Translations under genes and position numbers: made by a program
Assembly: GCA_965277535.1 (NCBI GenBank)
Contig: OZ255825.1
Coordinates: 1,426,001-1,490,000, forward strand
Origin: Ilyomonas sp965277535
GTDB taxonomy: Bacteria; Bacteroidota; Bacteroidia; Chitinophagales; Chitinophagaceae
Length of the DNA stretch: 64,000 nucleotides
Reading direction: 5' to 3'
Part shown: positions 37,834 to 46,239 of the stretch, piece by piece
Layout of the letters: every line of letters starts with the position of its first letter
Numbering within the stretch: position 1 is the first letter of the stretch
The notes under the pieces: model-generated
Seen by the model: the letters and a program-made list of their open reading frames with translations, nothing else
Databases searched by the model: none
What the model was told of the DNA's origin: nothing

Positions 37834-38622
37834 TTAAAAACTAATCAACGATGACACTGGATAACGATTGTTACTATATCCCATCATATCTACTTTTATA
37901 CTGCCTACTTTAATGGGGCTTTCAATGCGAAGGGGAATGTGGTTGCCGTCATCGCTTACCCAAACCGTCATTTTTTCACCGCCTTCAAAAATGGTTCCTT
38001 TCACCAGCAAGGGCTTGAATTTAATGCTGCGAAACTTACCATATTTGGTTTTGATTTTTTCTTTTCCCAGATAACGAATGTGAAGATTATATACTTCGTT
38101 ATCGAGAAACATGTTAAATGGAATCAAATCGTTCACTTTATAACTATCGAAATTGATGTTGCGGGCGTAGTACACTGCACTGATTACATCCTGTATGCAA
38201 TTGGGAACATTGTAAGTGCCTTCTGATGAAACCGCCGTATTGGTTTTTTGGTTGAAGGTTATATTTTCATATTTAGTGTAATTTCCTTCGTTCACTTTGC
38301 GAATAAATTTATAAGGCTGTAAAGTGGCCGTATCGAAAAACGATTCGTACCGGTCGCGCACTTTAAATAAAAAATCGTAGCTGCTGTTGCTGTTGCCTGC
38401 CCCCACCACATGATACACCGGCACATTGCCCAACCGCTCCAGCGTTGTGGTGAACGATGCCGTTCCTGCATTTACATAAATGCCAGCCACCGAATAAAAA
38501 ATACTGTAAGTAAGAATTTCACCTGCTTTAAAAGCATGGTTGCTTACGCCGCAAATATCATCGCCTGCTGTAAGGCGAATACAAGTTAGAGTTAGTAATA
38601 AAAACAATACAATTCTTCTCAC
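37834..38622 (-). CDS. DUF3108 domain protein, exported
   Basis: A 262-residue protein with a signal peptide (MRRIVLFLLLTLTCIRLTAG, residues 1-20). The DUF3108 pattern follows: FKAGEILTYSIFYSVAGIYV, then AGTASF, VRDRYESFFDTATLQPYKFI, and an end with MTVWVSDDGNHIPLRIESPI. The fold is expected to be all-beta and periplasmic. It lies one base after the UPF0104 membrane protein gene and is surely co-transcribed with it. Function is unknown, but the pairing suggests an envelope task. Confidence 0.85.
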   Translation of the reverse strand: MRRIVLFLLLTLTCIRLTAGDDICGVSNHAFKAGEILTYSIFYSVAGIYVNAGTASFTTTLERLGNVPVYHVVGAGNSNSSYDFLFKVRDRYESFFDTATLQPYKFIRKVNEGNYTKYENITFNQKTNTAVSSEGTYNVPNCIQDVISAVYYARNINFDSYKVNDLIPFNMFLDNEVYNLHIRYLGKEKIKTKYGKFRSIKFKPLLVKGTIFEGGEKMTVWVSDDGNHIPLRIESPIKVGSIKVDMMGYSNNRYPVSSLISF

Positions 38623-38623
38623 G

Positions 38624-39631
38624 CTATTTGTTTCTAAAAATTTTTATGCCCATCAAAAATAAACTTCCTGCGATGGCAGGAATAATCAAATTTACAATCC
38701 AGATAAATGCCGCCGAAAATACAATGCCAGCCGCATTTGCACTTAACAATCCAAACAACTGCCGGCTTACTTCGCCACGCACGCCCAGTTCAGCAATATT
38801 AGGCACGGATGGAATGGCAGACAAAATCAAAAACAACACAGCCGTGGCAAATGCCGCCTCTATCCAATTAATATGTACATCAAACAACTGAAACACCAGC
38901 CAGTATTGAACAATAAATACGATATAGCGCAGCACCGACAGCAACAAAATTTGTGTTAATTGTGGCAAACGGAACGCTTCAAGACCTTGAAAAAGTATGA
39001 GGTGCTTTTGTATAAACGGAATTTTCTCAAACCATCGTGTGAAGGGCGCCATCTGAAAATAAATTAAGGCAAAAACAACAATGGCGGCTATCACGGCATA
39101 CAACAATCCGTTCAACCAGATGATAGATAAATTCAACGGAGAAGCCGTGCCATCCAACAACATTTTCTTTAAATAAAAAATTCCTGCTACGCCCGCAACC
39201 AGTGTAACCAACAACTGGCTAATGCTGCCAATAATGTTTAACGATAAAGAACGAAGCCGGTTGCCTTCGTGCATGTACAAGGTTCTGCCTGCATACTCTC
39301 CCGCCGCCGTTGGTATGAACATAGAAAACGACAAACCCGAAAACACAGCTTTGCACGCAGTGAGCATAGAAACAGGTTGCACTGGCTTCATCAGCATTTT
39401 CCATTTGGCAGCTTCCAGTGTCCAGTTGATGATCATTAAAATGAACAAAAACAAAAGCAGGACGCGATTGTTTTTATTAAATGCATTGGCAAAAATGGCT
39501 TGTATTTGCTGCCACGAATATTGCTGATTTATTTTATGGTAAATGGCCCATGATAAAATAATGAATAATAAAGGACCAATAATAAAATTTAATACTCTTT
39601 TATAACGCCGCCTCAATTTTATTTTTTTCAA
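38624..39631 (-). CDS. UPF0104/LPG-synthase-TM family membrane protein
   Basis: About 335 residues with seven or eight membrane helices. Segments FSGLSFSMFIPTAAGEYAGR and AIPSVPNIAELGVRGEVSRQ match the flippase-like part shared with MprF (lysylphosphatidylglycerol synthase) and YbhN. No synthase domain is attached. A possible TTG start at 39631 is preferred because longer readings to 39730 would overlap ruvC on the other strand and add a non-hydrophobic leader; the start is not certain. The gene is followed at one base by the DUF3108 gene. Confidence 0.8.
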   Translation of the reverse strand: MKKIKLRRRYKRVLNFIIGPLLFIILSWAIYHKINQQYSWQQIQAIFANAFNKNNRVLLLFLFILMIINWTLEAAKWKMLMKPVQPVSMLTACKAVFSGLSFSMFIPTAAGEYAGRTLYMHEGNRLRSLSLNIIGSISQLLVTLVAGVAGIFYLKKMLLDGTASPLNLSIIWLNGLLYAVIAAIVVFALIYFQMAPFTRWFEKIPFIQKHLILFQGLEAFRLPQLTQILLLSVLRYIVFIVQYWLVFQLFDVHINWIEAAFATAVLFLILSAIPSVPNIAELGVRGEVSRQLFGLLSANAAGIVFSAAFIWIVNLIIPAIAGSLFLMGIKIFRNK

Positions 39632-39689
39632 ACGTACTGTAAAAATAGTTGCGGCGTTATCTACCTTCGTTGTTACTTCGCAATTGCAA

Positions 39690-40253
39690 ATGAGAAATGA
39701 AGAGATTATTTTAGGAATTGACCCTGGCACCCTGATGATGGGTTATGCCGTTGTAAGAATTGCGGGCAACAAACCAGCATTACTTATCATGGATGTGCTG
39801 AAGCTAAGCAGTCAGAAAGATATTTACCAGCGTCTGCAGATGATACACCAAAAAGTAGTGCATCTCATTCACGAATATCAACCTACCACATTTGCCATTG
39901 AAGCTCCTTTTTTTGGTAAGAATGTACAGAGCATGTTAAAGCTGGGACGCGCACAGGGCGTGGCAATTGCTGCCGCCATGCAAGGTTCGTTACCCGTTAC
40001 CGAATACTCGCCACGTAAAGTGAAACAATCGGTAGCAGGCAATGGCAATGCCGATAAAGAACAGGTTTGGAAAATGCTGCAACAACTGCTGCAACTTACC
40101 GAACAGCCTGCGCACTTTGATGCTACGGATGCACTGGCAGTTGCGCTTTGCCACCATTATCAAACTTCATCAGTTTTATCAAAAAGCGCAAAACAGTTTA
40201 GCAGTTGGGAAGATTTTGTAACGAAGAATGAAGGCAGATTGGTGAAGAAGTAG
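39690..40253 (+). CDS. ruvC: Crossover junction endodeoxyribonuclease RuvC
   Basis: A 187-residue protein (or 189 if the ATG at 39684 is used). Acidic catalytic residues appear in order: ILGIDPGTLMMGYAVV, then FAIEAPFFGKN, and HFDATDALAVALCHH with two Asp. The segment KNVQSMLKLGRAQGVAIAAA is the usual dimer helix. RuvC cuts Holliday junctions during recombination with RuvA and RuvB, which are not here. The C-terminal 25 residues are a non-conserved extension. It is divergent from the UPF0104 gene. Confidence 0.95.
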   Translation: MRNEEIILGIDPGTLMMGYAVVRIAGNKPALLIMDVLKLSSQKDIYQRLQMIHQKVVHLIHEYQPTTFAIEAPFFGKNVQSMLKLGRAQGVAIAAAMQGSLPVTEYSPRKVKQSVAGNGNADKEQVWKMLQQLLQLTEQPAHFDATDALAVALCHHYQTSSVLSKSAKQFSSWEDFVTKNEGRLVKK

Positions 40254-40284
40254 TTCGCTATTTAAACCATTCAATTCAGAAAAT

Positions 40285-40641
40285 ATGAAACGTTCGATTT
40301 GGCTCTTTTTGTTTTTATTCATTTTTTCATCTTTTGTTTTTGCACAGACTAAAATTGATAAATATTGCGATATTATAGTTGGAGAAAAAGGTGCACTTGC
40401 AAAAAATAAAACAACGTTAATCATATTATCTTATGGAAATAATGACAGTTTATTTTCGCTCAAGGATAGTTCTGAAATAAGCAAATTAAAAGCGGTGAAT
40501 AGTCTTACATCGGCTGCAGATGTTTTAAATTACATGAGCCTTTTAGGTTGGAAAATCATAGCTGTTATTCCTTATCCTGGATTGTTTAATGGTGCCAGAT
40601 TTTACTTCAAAAAAGAGTTTGACAACAGTGAATTGAAATAA
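40285..40641 (+). CDS. Small secreted protein of unknown function
   Basis: A 118-residue protein with a strong signal peptide (MKRSIWLFLFLFIFSSFVFA, cleavage near residue 20). The mature part has one Cys, mixed alpha/beta character and a hydrophobic end (MSLLGWKIIAVIPYPGLFNG). It follows ruvC after 31 bases on the same strand, so it may be read from the same transcript. No family is recognised. Confidence 0.65.
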   Translation: MKRSIWLFLFLFIFSSFVFAQTKIDKYCDIIVGEKGALAKNKTTLIILSYGNNDSLFSLKDSSEISKLKAVNSLTSAADVLNYMSLLGWKIIAVIPYPGLFNGARFYFKKEFDNSELK

Positions 40642-40650
40642 TCATCAACA

Positions 40651-41040
40651 TTACAACGCACTCACAATCTTCTCCTGAATTTCCTTCATTTCTTCGGCAC
40701 TTAACGATGCCTTTCCTCTTGTAAAATTAATGTCGTTTGCATTGTTGATAGGCATCAGGTGCACATGTGCGTGCGGTACTTCAATACCAATAACAGAGAT
40801 ACCGCAACGGTTGCAATCGAATGTTTTTTCAATGGCTTTCGCAATGGGTTTTGCAAACACCAGTATTTCAGAAAGATAATCATCGCTTAAATCAAACAGT
40901 TTATCCACTTCAATTTTTGGCACTATCAACACATGCCCTTTCACCAGCGGATACACATCTAAAAAAGCAAGGAACCGCTCGTTTTCTTTTATCTTGTAAG
41001 AAGGCAATTCGCCCTTTATAATTTTTGAAAAAATGGTCAT
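40651..41040 (-). CDS. HIT-family nucleotide hydrolase or transferase
   Basis: A 129-residue HIT protein. The triad HAHVHLMPI near the middle is the histidine triad that gives the family its name. The start TIFSKIIKGELPSYKIKENE and the middle LDVYPLVKGHVLIVPK are typical of bacterial Hint-like proteins, which cleave nucleotide phosphoramidates or mononucleotide conjugates. I start it at the ATG at 41040; one at 41046 is also possible. A CNRCG pair before the triad may be a partial zinc site. Confidence 0.9.
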   Translation of the reverse strand: MTIFSKIIKGELPSYKIKENERFLAFLDVYPLVKGHVLIVPKIEVDKLFDLSDDYLSEILVFAKPIAKAIEKTFDCNRCGISVIGIEVPHAHVHLMPINNANDINFTRGKASLSAEEMKEIQEKIVSAL

Positions 41041-41085
41041 AACCAAACTTTGTTTTTGTAAAGATGAAGAATAAGAATAAACAAA

Positions 41086-41113
41086 AAAAGCGACCTCAAA
41101 AGAAGTCGCTTTT
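41086..41113 (-). terminator. Terminator after the 31-residue membrane peptide gene
   Basis: A 9-bp stem AAAAGCGAC / GTCGCTTTT around a 10-base loop. On the minus strand it is followed by a run of T bases, 22 bases after the small gene stops. It supports the view that the small gene has its own transcript. Confidence 0.8.
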
Positions 41114-41135
41114 ATAAGATTTGAAAACTACTCAG

Positions 41136-41231
41136 TTAACTGTTTTCTTCTATCATTGTAGTGCGTAAGTAAAAAAACAAACCCACGATTGCCACGCCTG
41201 TTATGATAGAAGCAATAACTATTTTTTTCAT
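41136..41231 (-). CDS. 31-residue single-pass membrane peptide
   Basis: A small frame from the ATG at 41231 to the TAA at 41136 encodes a Lys-rich start (MKK), one membrane helix (IVIASIITGVAIVGLFFYL) and a short charged tail (RTTMIEENS). It is followed by a clear terminator at 41086-41113 and preceded by an AT-rich leader, so it looks like a complete, separate gene. Composition is that of a real membrane peptide rather than random DNA. Comparable short membrane proteins act as modulators of larger membrane complexes, but no partner is evident here. Confidence 0.62.
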   Translation of the reverse strand: MKKIVIASIITGVAIVGLFFYLRTTMIEENS

Positions 41232-41272
41232 GATGATCAGTTTTTATTTTTAAAAAACAATAGCTATACCAA

Positions 41273-41307
41273 GTTAAGATACAAGAACCAAGATTCAAGA
41301 AACTAAG
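41273..41307. repeat. Short array of the NNCAAGA heptamer
   Basis: Five units with 7-base spacing: GTTAAGA, TACAAGA, ACCAAGA, TTCAAGA, AACTAAG. The consensus is that of the larger array at 22474-22592. It lies between the 31-residue gene and greA. Confidence 0.7.
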
Positions 41308-41362
41308 TCAATTAACAATTAACCATTAGCAATATTCAATATTAAATTTTACTTCTTACATC

Positions 41363-41836
41363 TTAAATACTAATGTCCATCACTTTAAATTTCATCATTC
41401 CGTTGGGTGCATTTACTTCAGCCACCTCGCCTTTGTGTTTGCCCAGCAGGCCTTTGCCAATGGGCGATGTAACTGATATCTTACCCAATTTTAAATCGGC
41501 TTCTTTTTCACCAACAATCTGGTAAGTAACCGTTTTTTTGGTTGCTACATTGGTAATGGTAACTTTTGTAAGAATAGAAACTTTACTCGTGTCTATTTCG
41601 CTCGCATCTACAATTCTGGCAATGGCTATCTGCCCTTCCAACTGCGCCATTTTAGCTTCCAATATTCCCTGCGCTTCTTTGGCTGCATCGTATTCGGCAT
41701 TCTCTTTTAAATCGCCTTTTTCGCGGGCTTCCGCAATGGCTCTTGAAGCTGCCGGTCGCTGCACGGTTTTCATTTCCTGAAGTTCTGCACGCATTTTTTC
41801 AAAGGTTTCCTTTGATACATACATGACGTCGCTCAT
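41363..41836 (-). CDS. greA: Transcription elongation factor GreA
   Basis: A 157-residue protein, the normal GreA length. The N-terminal coiled coil holds the tip motif EAREKGDLKENAEYDAAKEA with the conserved Asp and Glu that reach into the RNA polymerase channel. The C-terminal FKBP-like domain ends SPIGKGLLGKHKGEVAEVNA followed by PNGMMKFKVMDIS. GreA makes stalled polymerase cleave its backtracked RNA. The start at 41836 (MSDVMYVSKETFEKM) is the family start; a longer reading to 41905 is not needed. Confidence 0.96.
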   Translation of the reverse strand: MSDVMYVSKETFEKMRAELQEMKTVQRPAASRAIAEAREKGDLKENAEYDAAKEAQGILEAKMAQLEGQIAIARIVDASEIDTSKVSILTKVTITNVATKKTVTYQIVGEKEADLKLGKISVTSPIGKGLLGKHKGEVAEVNAPNGMMKFKVMDISI

Positions 41837-41902
41837 ACAATATTCTTTTAAGGTGATACAAAAAAAATACAACGCCACACAAAATGCAGCGTTGCACCAA
41901 TT

Positions 41903-41910
41903 CAAAAATA
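41903..41910 (-). promoter_or_regulatory. Candidate -7 box (TATTTTTG) upstream of greA
   Basis: TATTTTTG on the minus strand matches TAnnTTTG and would give a leader of about 60 bases, which contains a small hairpin (CAACGC / GCGTTG around 41869-41893). The -33 element is not clear. Confidence 0.35.
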
Positions 41911-42083
41911 AGTGTTTTTGGCAAATGAAAAAACAGTAAAAAAAGGTTGCCGTTATTTTTAACCGGGAATAATGGTTTTTACAAAATTCTTAACCACCTT
42001 ATTTTATCATTGCTTTCTTTTTTACGGGACAAGTATATTTGTTGTAATAAAAACCAAACAATCATTCATCAAATTAAAAAGTA

Positions 42084-42875
42084 ATGGCAATCAACAACAG
42101 CAATAACGATGGTAGCTATATAAGAGGCGAATTGCACGCTCATATTTATATTATCGAATGGTATCATCCGCAGGGCAATTCATTAACCTCTGCCATGTTG
42201 GGCGGCTTGTTAAATGAAGTGTCGTATGCTGCACATAACAATGATGTAAGAGTTATTTTGTTTCGCTCAGCTGGCGCGGCATTCTGCGGCGGTGCCTCAT
42301 TCGACGAACTGCTGCAGTTGCAAAGCGAGAAAGGGGCTACCGCATTTTTTAATGGCGTTGCCAATGTAATTCTTGCCATGCGGCGTTGTCCCAAATTTAT
42401 TGTTGCACGCGTGCATGGTAAATGCGTGGGTGGTGGCTTGGGCATTGCAGCAGCAGCCGATTATGCCATTGCAGTAGAAGGAGCTGAAATAAAATTGAGT
42501 GAGCTTACGATTGGCATTGGTCCGTTTGTGGTGGGCCCGGCAGTGGAACGGAAAACAGGATTGTCGTCATTTAGCCAGCTTGCCATTGATGCAGGTAATT
42601 GGCGCAATGCCGACTGGGCGCGGCGCAAAGGCATTTATGCCGAATTGCATCCGAGCGTTGAAAGCATGGAAGAATCTATTGGGCGGCTCACCAATTCGCT
42701 GGCACATTACAGCCCTGAATCGGTGGCAGAAGTAAAGAAAATGATATGGCACAATACCGAGCACTGGGAACAGTTGCTGCCTGAACGTGCCGCTATTAGT
42801 GGCAAGCTGATAATGGGCGAAACAGCAAGAAAATTTCTTGATAAATTCAGGGAAAGTAAAGCAATGGAAAAGTAG
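42084..42875 (+). CDS. Enoyl-CoA hydratase/isomerase family protein
   Basis: A 263-residue crotonase-fold protein. The oxyanion-hole loops are visible: LFRSAGAAFCGGASFDEL near residue 60, and VHGKCVGGGLGIAAAADYAI near 115. The usual catalytic-loop sequence ELTIGIGPFVVGPAVERKTG follows. The order fits a CoA-thioester hydratase or isomerase; the exact substrate (for example methylglutaconyl-CoA or phenylacetate-pathway intermediates) cannot be fixed. No beta-oxidation or acyl-CoA genes are adjacent. Confidence 0.85.
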   Translation: MAINNSNNDGSYIRGELHAHIYIIEWYHPQGNSLTSAMLGGLLNEVSYAAHNNDVRVILFRSAGAAFCGGASFDELLQLQSEKGATAFFNGVANVILAMRRCPKFIVARVHGKCVGGGLGIAAAADYAIAVEGAEIKLSELTIGIGPFVVGPAVERKTGLSSFSQLAIDAGNWRNADWARRKGIYAELHPSVESMEESIGRLTNSLAHYSPESVAEVKKMIWHNTEHWEQLLPERAAISGKLIMGETARKFLDKFRESKAMEK

Positions 42876-42923
42876 GATTTTTAGGGTAAAAACAAAAAGC
42901 AGGGATTATTGTTGACTGTTCTT

Positions 42924-43583
42924 TTACAGTTCAACCAACTTATTTTTTATGGCGTATAACGCAAGCCCAACACGGGTTTTCAAGTCAAGCTTTTCGCATA
43001 GGGCATCCCGATAGCCTTCAACGGTGCGGGCACTTACAAACATTTTGTCACCAATTTCTTTGTAGGTTAATTCGGTACAGGCATACTTTAAAAATTCAAT
43101 TTCGCGTGTCGTTAATTTAGCAAAAGTTGATGTTGTATTTTTATCATCAGTTAACATGTTAATTGAATTGATGACCTTGCGTGTAATCAGCTCATTATAA
43201 AAATATCCGCGGCTCATTACTTCATCAAAAGCAAGCTTTAATTCAGCTGGATCGGCATCTTTCAATACATATCCTTTTGCGCCGCTCTTAATCATTTTGA
43301 TGATTGCCGTTTCTGAATCCATTGTGCTTAAAGCAAGAATTTTTATGTCGGGATAATAGCTATGCAGCCATTGTGCCGTTTCGTAGCCATTCATTTCAGG
43401 CATTGCAATGTCCATCAAAACAATATGAGGCAGATGCTTTGGATTTAACTGTTTAATAAAGTCGTTACCGCCACTGGCATCTAAAATCACTTCATGGTTG
43501 GGAAACAAATTGATCAATGAAATCAATCCTTTTCTGAACATGGTATGATCGTCAACTATCGCTATGGTTCTTTTATCAGACAT
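42924..43583 (-). CDS. NarL/FixJ-type response regulator
   Basis: A 219-residue regulator. The receiver domain has the acidic pair IVDDH, phospho-acceptor Asp58 in IVLMDIAMPEMNGYE and Lys in YVLKDADPAE. The LuxR-type helix-turn-helix is near residues 155-215, with LTTREIEFLKYACTELTYKE and FVSARTVEGYRDAL. Upon phosphorylation it should bind DNA as a dimer. The start overlaps the end of the kinase gene by 8 bases, a tight two-component pair. Confidence 0.95.
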   Translation of the reverse strand: MSDKRTIAIVDDHTMFRKGLISLINLFPNHEVILDASGGNDFIKQLNPKHLPHIVLMDIAMPEMNGYETAQWLHSYYPDIKILALSTMDSETAIIKMIKSGAKGYVLKDADPAELKLAFDEVMSRGYFYNELITRKVINSINMLTDDKNTTSTFAKLTTREIEFLKYACTELTYKEIGDKMFVSARTVEGYRDALCEKLDLKTRVGLALYAIKNKLVEL

Positions 43584-44358
43584 AAGGTGTGATTATAGTA
43601 ACGGTGGTGCCTTCATTGGGTGCGCTTTCAATTCTTGCTTCGCCGCCAATCAATAAAGCGCGGTTGACGATGGTGTGCAAACCCAAACCATCATTTTTAG
43701 AAACTGATTCAGGATGAAAACCAATGCCATCATCGCTGATTTCTATTTTCAGATGTTCCATTTCATAGCAAAACAAAAGTCTGATGGCTTTTGCTTTCGA
43801 GTGTTTGATGATATTTTGTAACGCCTCCTGAATAATACGGAATGTAATGAGCTTTTTTTGTTGGTCAATACTTTTTTCCAAACCTTCTACTTTTATTGAT
43901 GTGGTCATCATGCCGAGGCGATTGATGCGTTGCAATTCGTATTCAGTAATTTGAGGCAGACTTGAGTGAAGGATGCGTTCGGAGTTAAGGCTTTTGGCTA
44001 TGTCGCGTAAATCAATCATGGCTTTGCTTACGCTGTCTCTTGCGTCTGAAAGCATTGATTTATCAAGTGTTCCGGTTTGATCAATGATATTCAACTGCAC
44101 TTTTACCAAACTTAAAATTTGCCCAACATTGTCGTGGATTTCCCTGCTGATGGTGTTAAAGGTTTGTTCCTGCATTTCGAGTTGGGATTGAAGGAGTTGC
44201 TGATTGAAAGTAACTTGCAACAATTGTTTCTCCTGAATAAATTTTCGTTTTCTTTTCTGATAATACAATAGCATAACCAAGAATAAAATGCCCAGTACAA
44301 GTAAAATAATAATGATGGCTACAATTGTGTAGATGACTTCTTCGTTTGCATTTGGCAT
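43576..44358 (-). CDS. Sensor histidine kinase, HisKA_3 type
   Basis: A 260-residue kinase. One membrane helix (about residues 10-33) follows a very short N-terminus, so there is no periplasmic sensor domain. The dimerisation region has the phospho-acceptor His75 in ISREIHDNVGQILSLVK, and the ATP-binding domain ends with ISDDGIGFHPES and GLGLHTIVNRALLIGGEARI. The start overlaps the preceding membrane protein gene by 40 bases. With no input domain of its own, it probably receives its signal from that membrane protein or lipoprotein. Confidence 0.93.
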   Translation of the reverse strand: MPNANEEVIYTIVAIIIILLVLGILFLVMLLYYQKRKRKFIQEKQLLQVTFNQQLLQSQLEMQEQTFNTISREIHDNVGQILSLVKVQLNIIDQTGTLDKSMLSDARDSVSKAMIDLRDIAKSLNSERILHSSLPQITEYELQRINRLGMMTTSIKVEGLEKSIDQQKKLITFRIIQEALQNIIKHSKAKAIRLLFCYEMEHLKIEISDDGIGFHPESVSKNDGLGLHTIVNRALLIGGEARIESAPNEGTTVTIITPYV

Positions 44359-44987
44359 AAAATAAAACCGTAGCTTAAAGCTATGTATAAAAGGACATTT
44401 AATATGGGCATTACCACATTGTAAAGCGATTGCCCGTTTAGATTAATCTTGTTAGCGACAATGTATTGTTGAAGACCCAACACAACCAAAGTTCCTAAAC
44501 TAAACAGTAAGTTGCCTGCATTCAGCCAAAAAAAAGGCTCTTTATATAAGCTTTGAAGTTTGTTATCGTCAATGGCAATTTTCACCAATACTAAACAACT
44601 GAATATAATGTTTACAATCATAATCAACAGCAATGAATAAGAGTTGAATTGAAACCTGCCTTGTATAAAAAAATAATTCAAGACAATAAGCAACAAGCAC
44701 AAAATGGTAATGATTAAAAAAGCCACTTTTGATTTTGCATGTACATCGATCATTTTATAAAAAAGGTACAAAGAAAGTGGCGTAGTTATCAGCAAATAAT
44801 AGTTGTACAAAAAGTAATTATTTTTCCATCCAAAAGTTGCATAGTTATCGCCCAACAAATCTGCTATACAACCTAAAAATAAGAGTGGAATGAACATTAC
44901 AATGCCTTTCCGATACAAGGCTTTACAACAAACAACAGCAATTACAAAGCTGGCGATTTGCAAGTATTCAAACCATTCTATTTGCAT
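44319..44987 (-). CDS. Integral membrane protein coupled to the sensor kinase
   Basis: A 222-residue protein of about seven membrane helices, with few charged residues in the helices and no catalytic motif. It begins MQIEWFEYLQIASFVIAVVC. The gene end overlaps the kinase start by 40 bases, so the two are translationally coupled. It lies 11 bases after the lipoprotein gene. I infer that it may be the sensory input for the kinase, as such small 7-helix proteins sometimes are, but there is no direct evidence. Confidence 0.75.
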   Translation of the reverse strand: MQIEWFEYLQIASFVIAVVCCKALYRKGIVMFIPLLFLGCIADLLGDNYATFGWKNNYFLYNYYLLITTPLSLYLFYKMIDVHAKSKVAFLIITILCLLLIVLNYFFIQGRFQFNSYSLLLIMIVNIIFSCLVLVKIAIDDNKLQSLYKEPFFWLNAGNLLFSLGTLVVLGLQQYIVANKINLNGQSLYNVVMPILNVLLYIALSYGFILCQMQTKKSSTQL

Positions 44988-44998
44988 GGGTAAAAGTT

Positions 44999-45691
44999 TT
45001 AGGGATGAAGGTTGCCGAGGTTGTAGGCAGGTAATGACTTGTTTTTTGAAGTCTCTAAAAAAGGAATTTCCTTTTTTTGTTTATCAAAATTATAAGCGTA
45101 TAAAAAAATTGTTATTCTACCAGTGTCTTTTATATCTAAATCTGGGAAATAACCATTTTGATCATCTTTTCTTTTATGCTTATGTAAATGATTAACCGCA
45201 TCAACAAAATCATTTGTATAAGTTCCAAATTTAAATTCTATTGTATCTGCACCTTTTGTTCTATTTATCCAACTCGCTAAAGATTGTCGTCCAAAACTTA
45301 CATAATCAGTTCTTACAACACTATTTTCATGGCCTTGGTATTTTTTTACACATTTATCTGCGAGGTCGGAAAAATGACAAGTGGTATCCGGCTTATTAGT
45401 TCTGGGGAATGTTATAAGAGTATCAATGATTGTGTTATCAAGAACATGATTAACTGAAATACTGTATGGTAGTAAACTATTGTCTTGGATTATGTACTCT
45501 TTACCATTTTTAAGATGTGCTACGTTTGTTGAAAAGAGATGACTTGTATCATTTACGTTTGATACTGATGTTGAATCATTTACTTTTTCTTTTGAAGTAG
45601 AGCTATCGTCCTTATTATTGCGAGTATTACAAGAACTGATAAATGTTTCAGAGACTGCAAGAATTAATAAAATCAAGAAGATCTTTTTCAT
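44999..45691 (-). CDS. Lipoprotein at the head of the two-component cluster
   Basis: A 230-residue protein with a lipoprotein signal peptide (MKKIFLILLILAVSETFISS, lipid Cys about residue 21). A low-complexity Ser/Asp/Asn-rich linker (about residues 22-50) follows, then a globular domain with Trp, Tyr and His. It heads an apparent operon lipoprotein-membrane protein-kinase-regulator. No family is recognised. Its place suggests it could present or bind the signal for the kinase. Confidence 0.72.
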   Translation of the reverse strand: MKKIFLILLILAVSETFISSCNTRNNKDDSSTSKEKVNDSTSVSNVNDTSHLFSTNVAHLKNGKEYIIQDNSLLPYSISVNHVLDNTIIDTLITFPRTNKPDTTCHFSDLADKCVKKYQGHENSVVRTDYVSFGRQSLASWINRTKGADTIEFKFGTYTNDFVDAVNHLHKHKRKDDQNGYFPDLDIKDTGRITIFLYAYNFDKQKKEIPFLETSKNKSLPAYNLGNLHP

Positions 45692-45950
45692 AAAAGGTAT
45701 TTTTAGTTTAAGAAATGGAATTTAAATTTACTGTCTTGTAATTTCTCATGCAAGTTCCTATACAATAATTTTTCACACAAGTGTGTAAATCCGCAATCGA
45801 ACACCGTAAAAACCCGCTCCCCAACTTCCGCCCCTTCCCTCTTTCCTTTGCTTTCCTCTCCAAATAGTTTTGCATTGTGATTGAACGAATCAATCATCCC
45901 GCTAAGCCGAAAAGGGTGAACAGAGTAGGCACAAAAACAAAACATTTTTT

Positions 45951-46157
45951 ATGAACACAAATGAAATCATTCAAAACAGCAAAGACATTTCTCTGGTAAA
46001 TGTTGGCCAAGCCAAAAGTGAGTTTTGCAAAATCTGGCCCAATGCAAAAAACGGATTGGAAGTGCTGATAAGCGTTGTCAAAAATCCCATTGCCAAGCTT
46101 GCAATCAGTACAGCTATAGCCGCAGGCGATGCCGTTTCTAAAAACATTTGTAATTAA
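45951..46157 (+). CDS. 68-residue small protein of unknown function
   Basis: A small protein with a polar N-terminus (MNTNEIIQNSKDISLVNVGQ) and a helical C-terminus that is amphipathic to hydrophobic (GLEVLISVVKNPIAKLAIST, then AIAAGDAVSKNICN). It has two Cys and no signal peptide. An exact copy of GGGCAAAAACAAA lies just after its stop (46163-46175), and the next gene begins 83 bases later. A frame of 103 codons on the other strand is an overlapping shadow with less natural composition. The form is reminiscent of small bacteriocin-like or Bacteroidota orphan peptides, but nothing proves that. Confidence 0.6.
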   Translation: MNTNEIIQNSKDISLVNVGQAKSEFCKIWPNAKNGLEVLISVVKNPIAKLAISTAIAAGDAVSKNICN

Positions 46158-46239
46158 AATTTGGGCAAAAACAAATGCAACCCCGTCATTACACAATTCA
46201 TTCAAAAACTCTTTTTATTCATTCTCAAAAACAAACAAA

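Noticed and set aside
45894..46205. 103-codon frame on the minus strand
   Set aside because: It overlaps the 68-residue plus-strand gene, which has the more natural composition and fits the direction of its neighbours.
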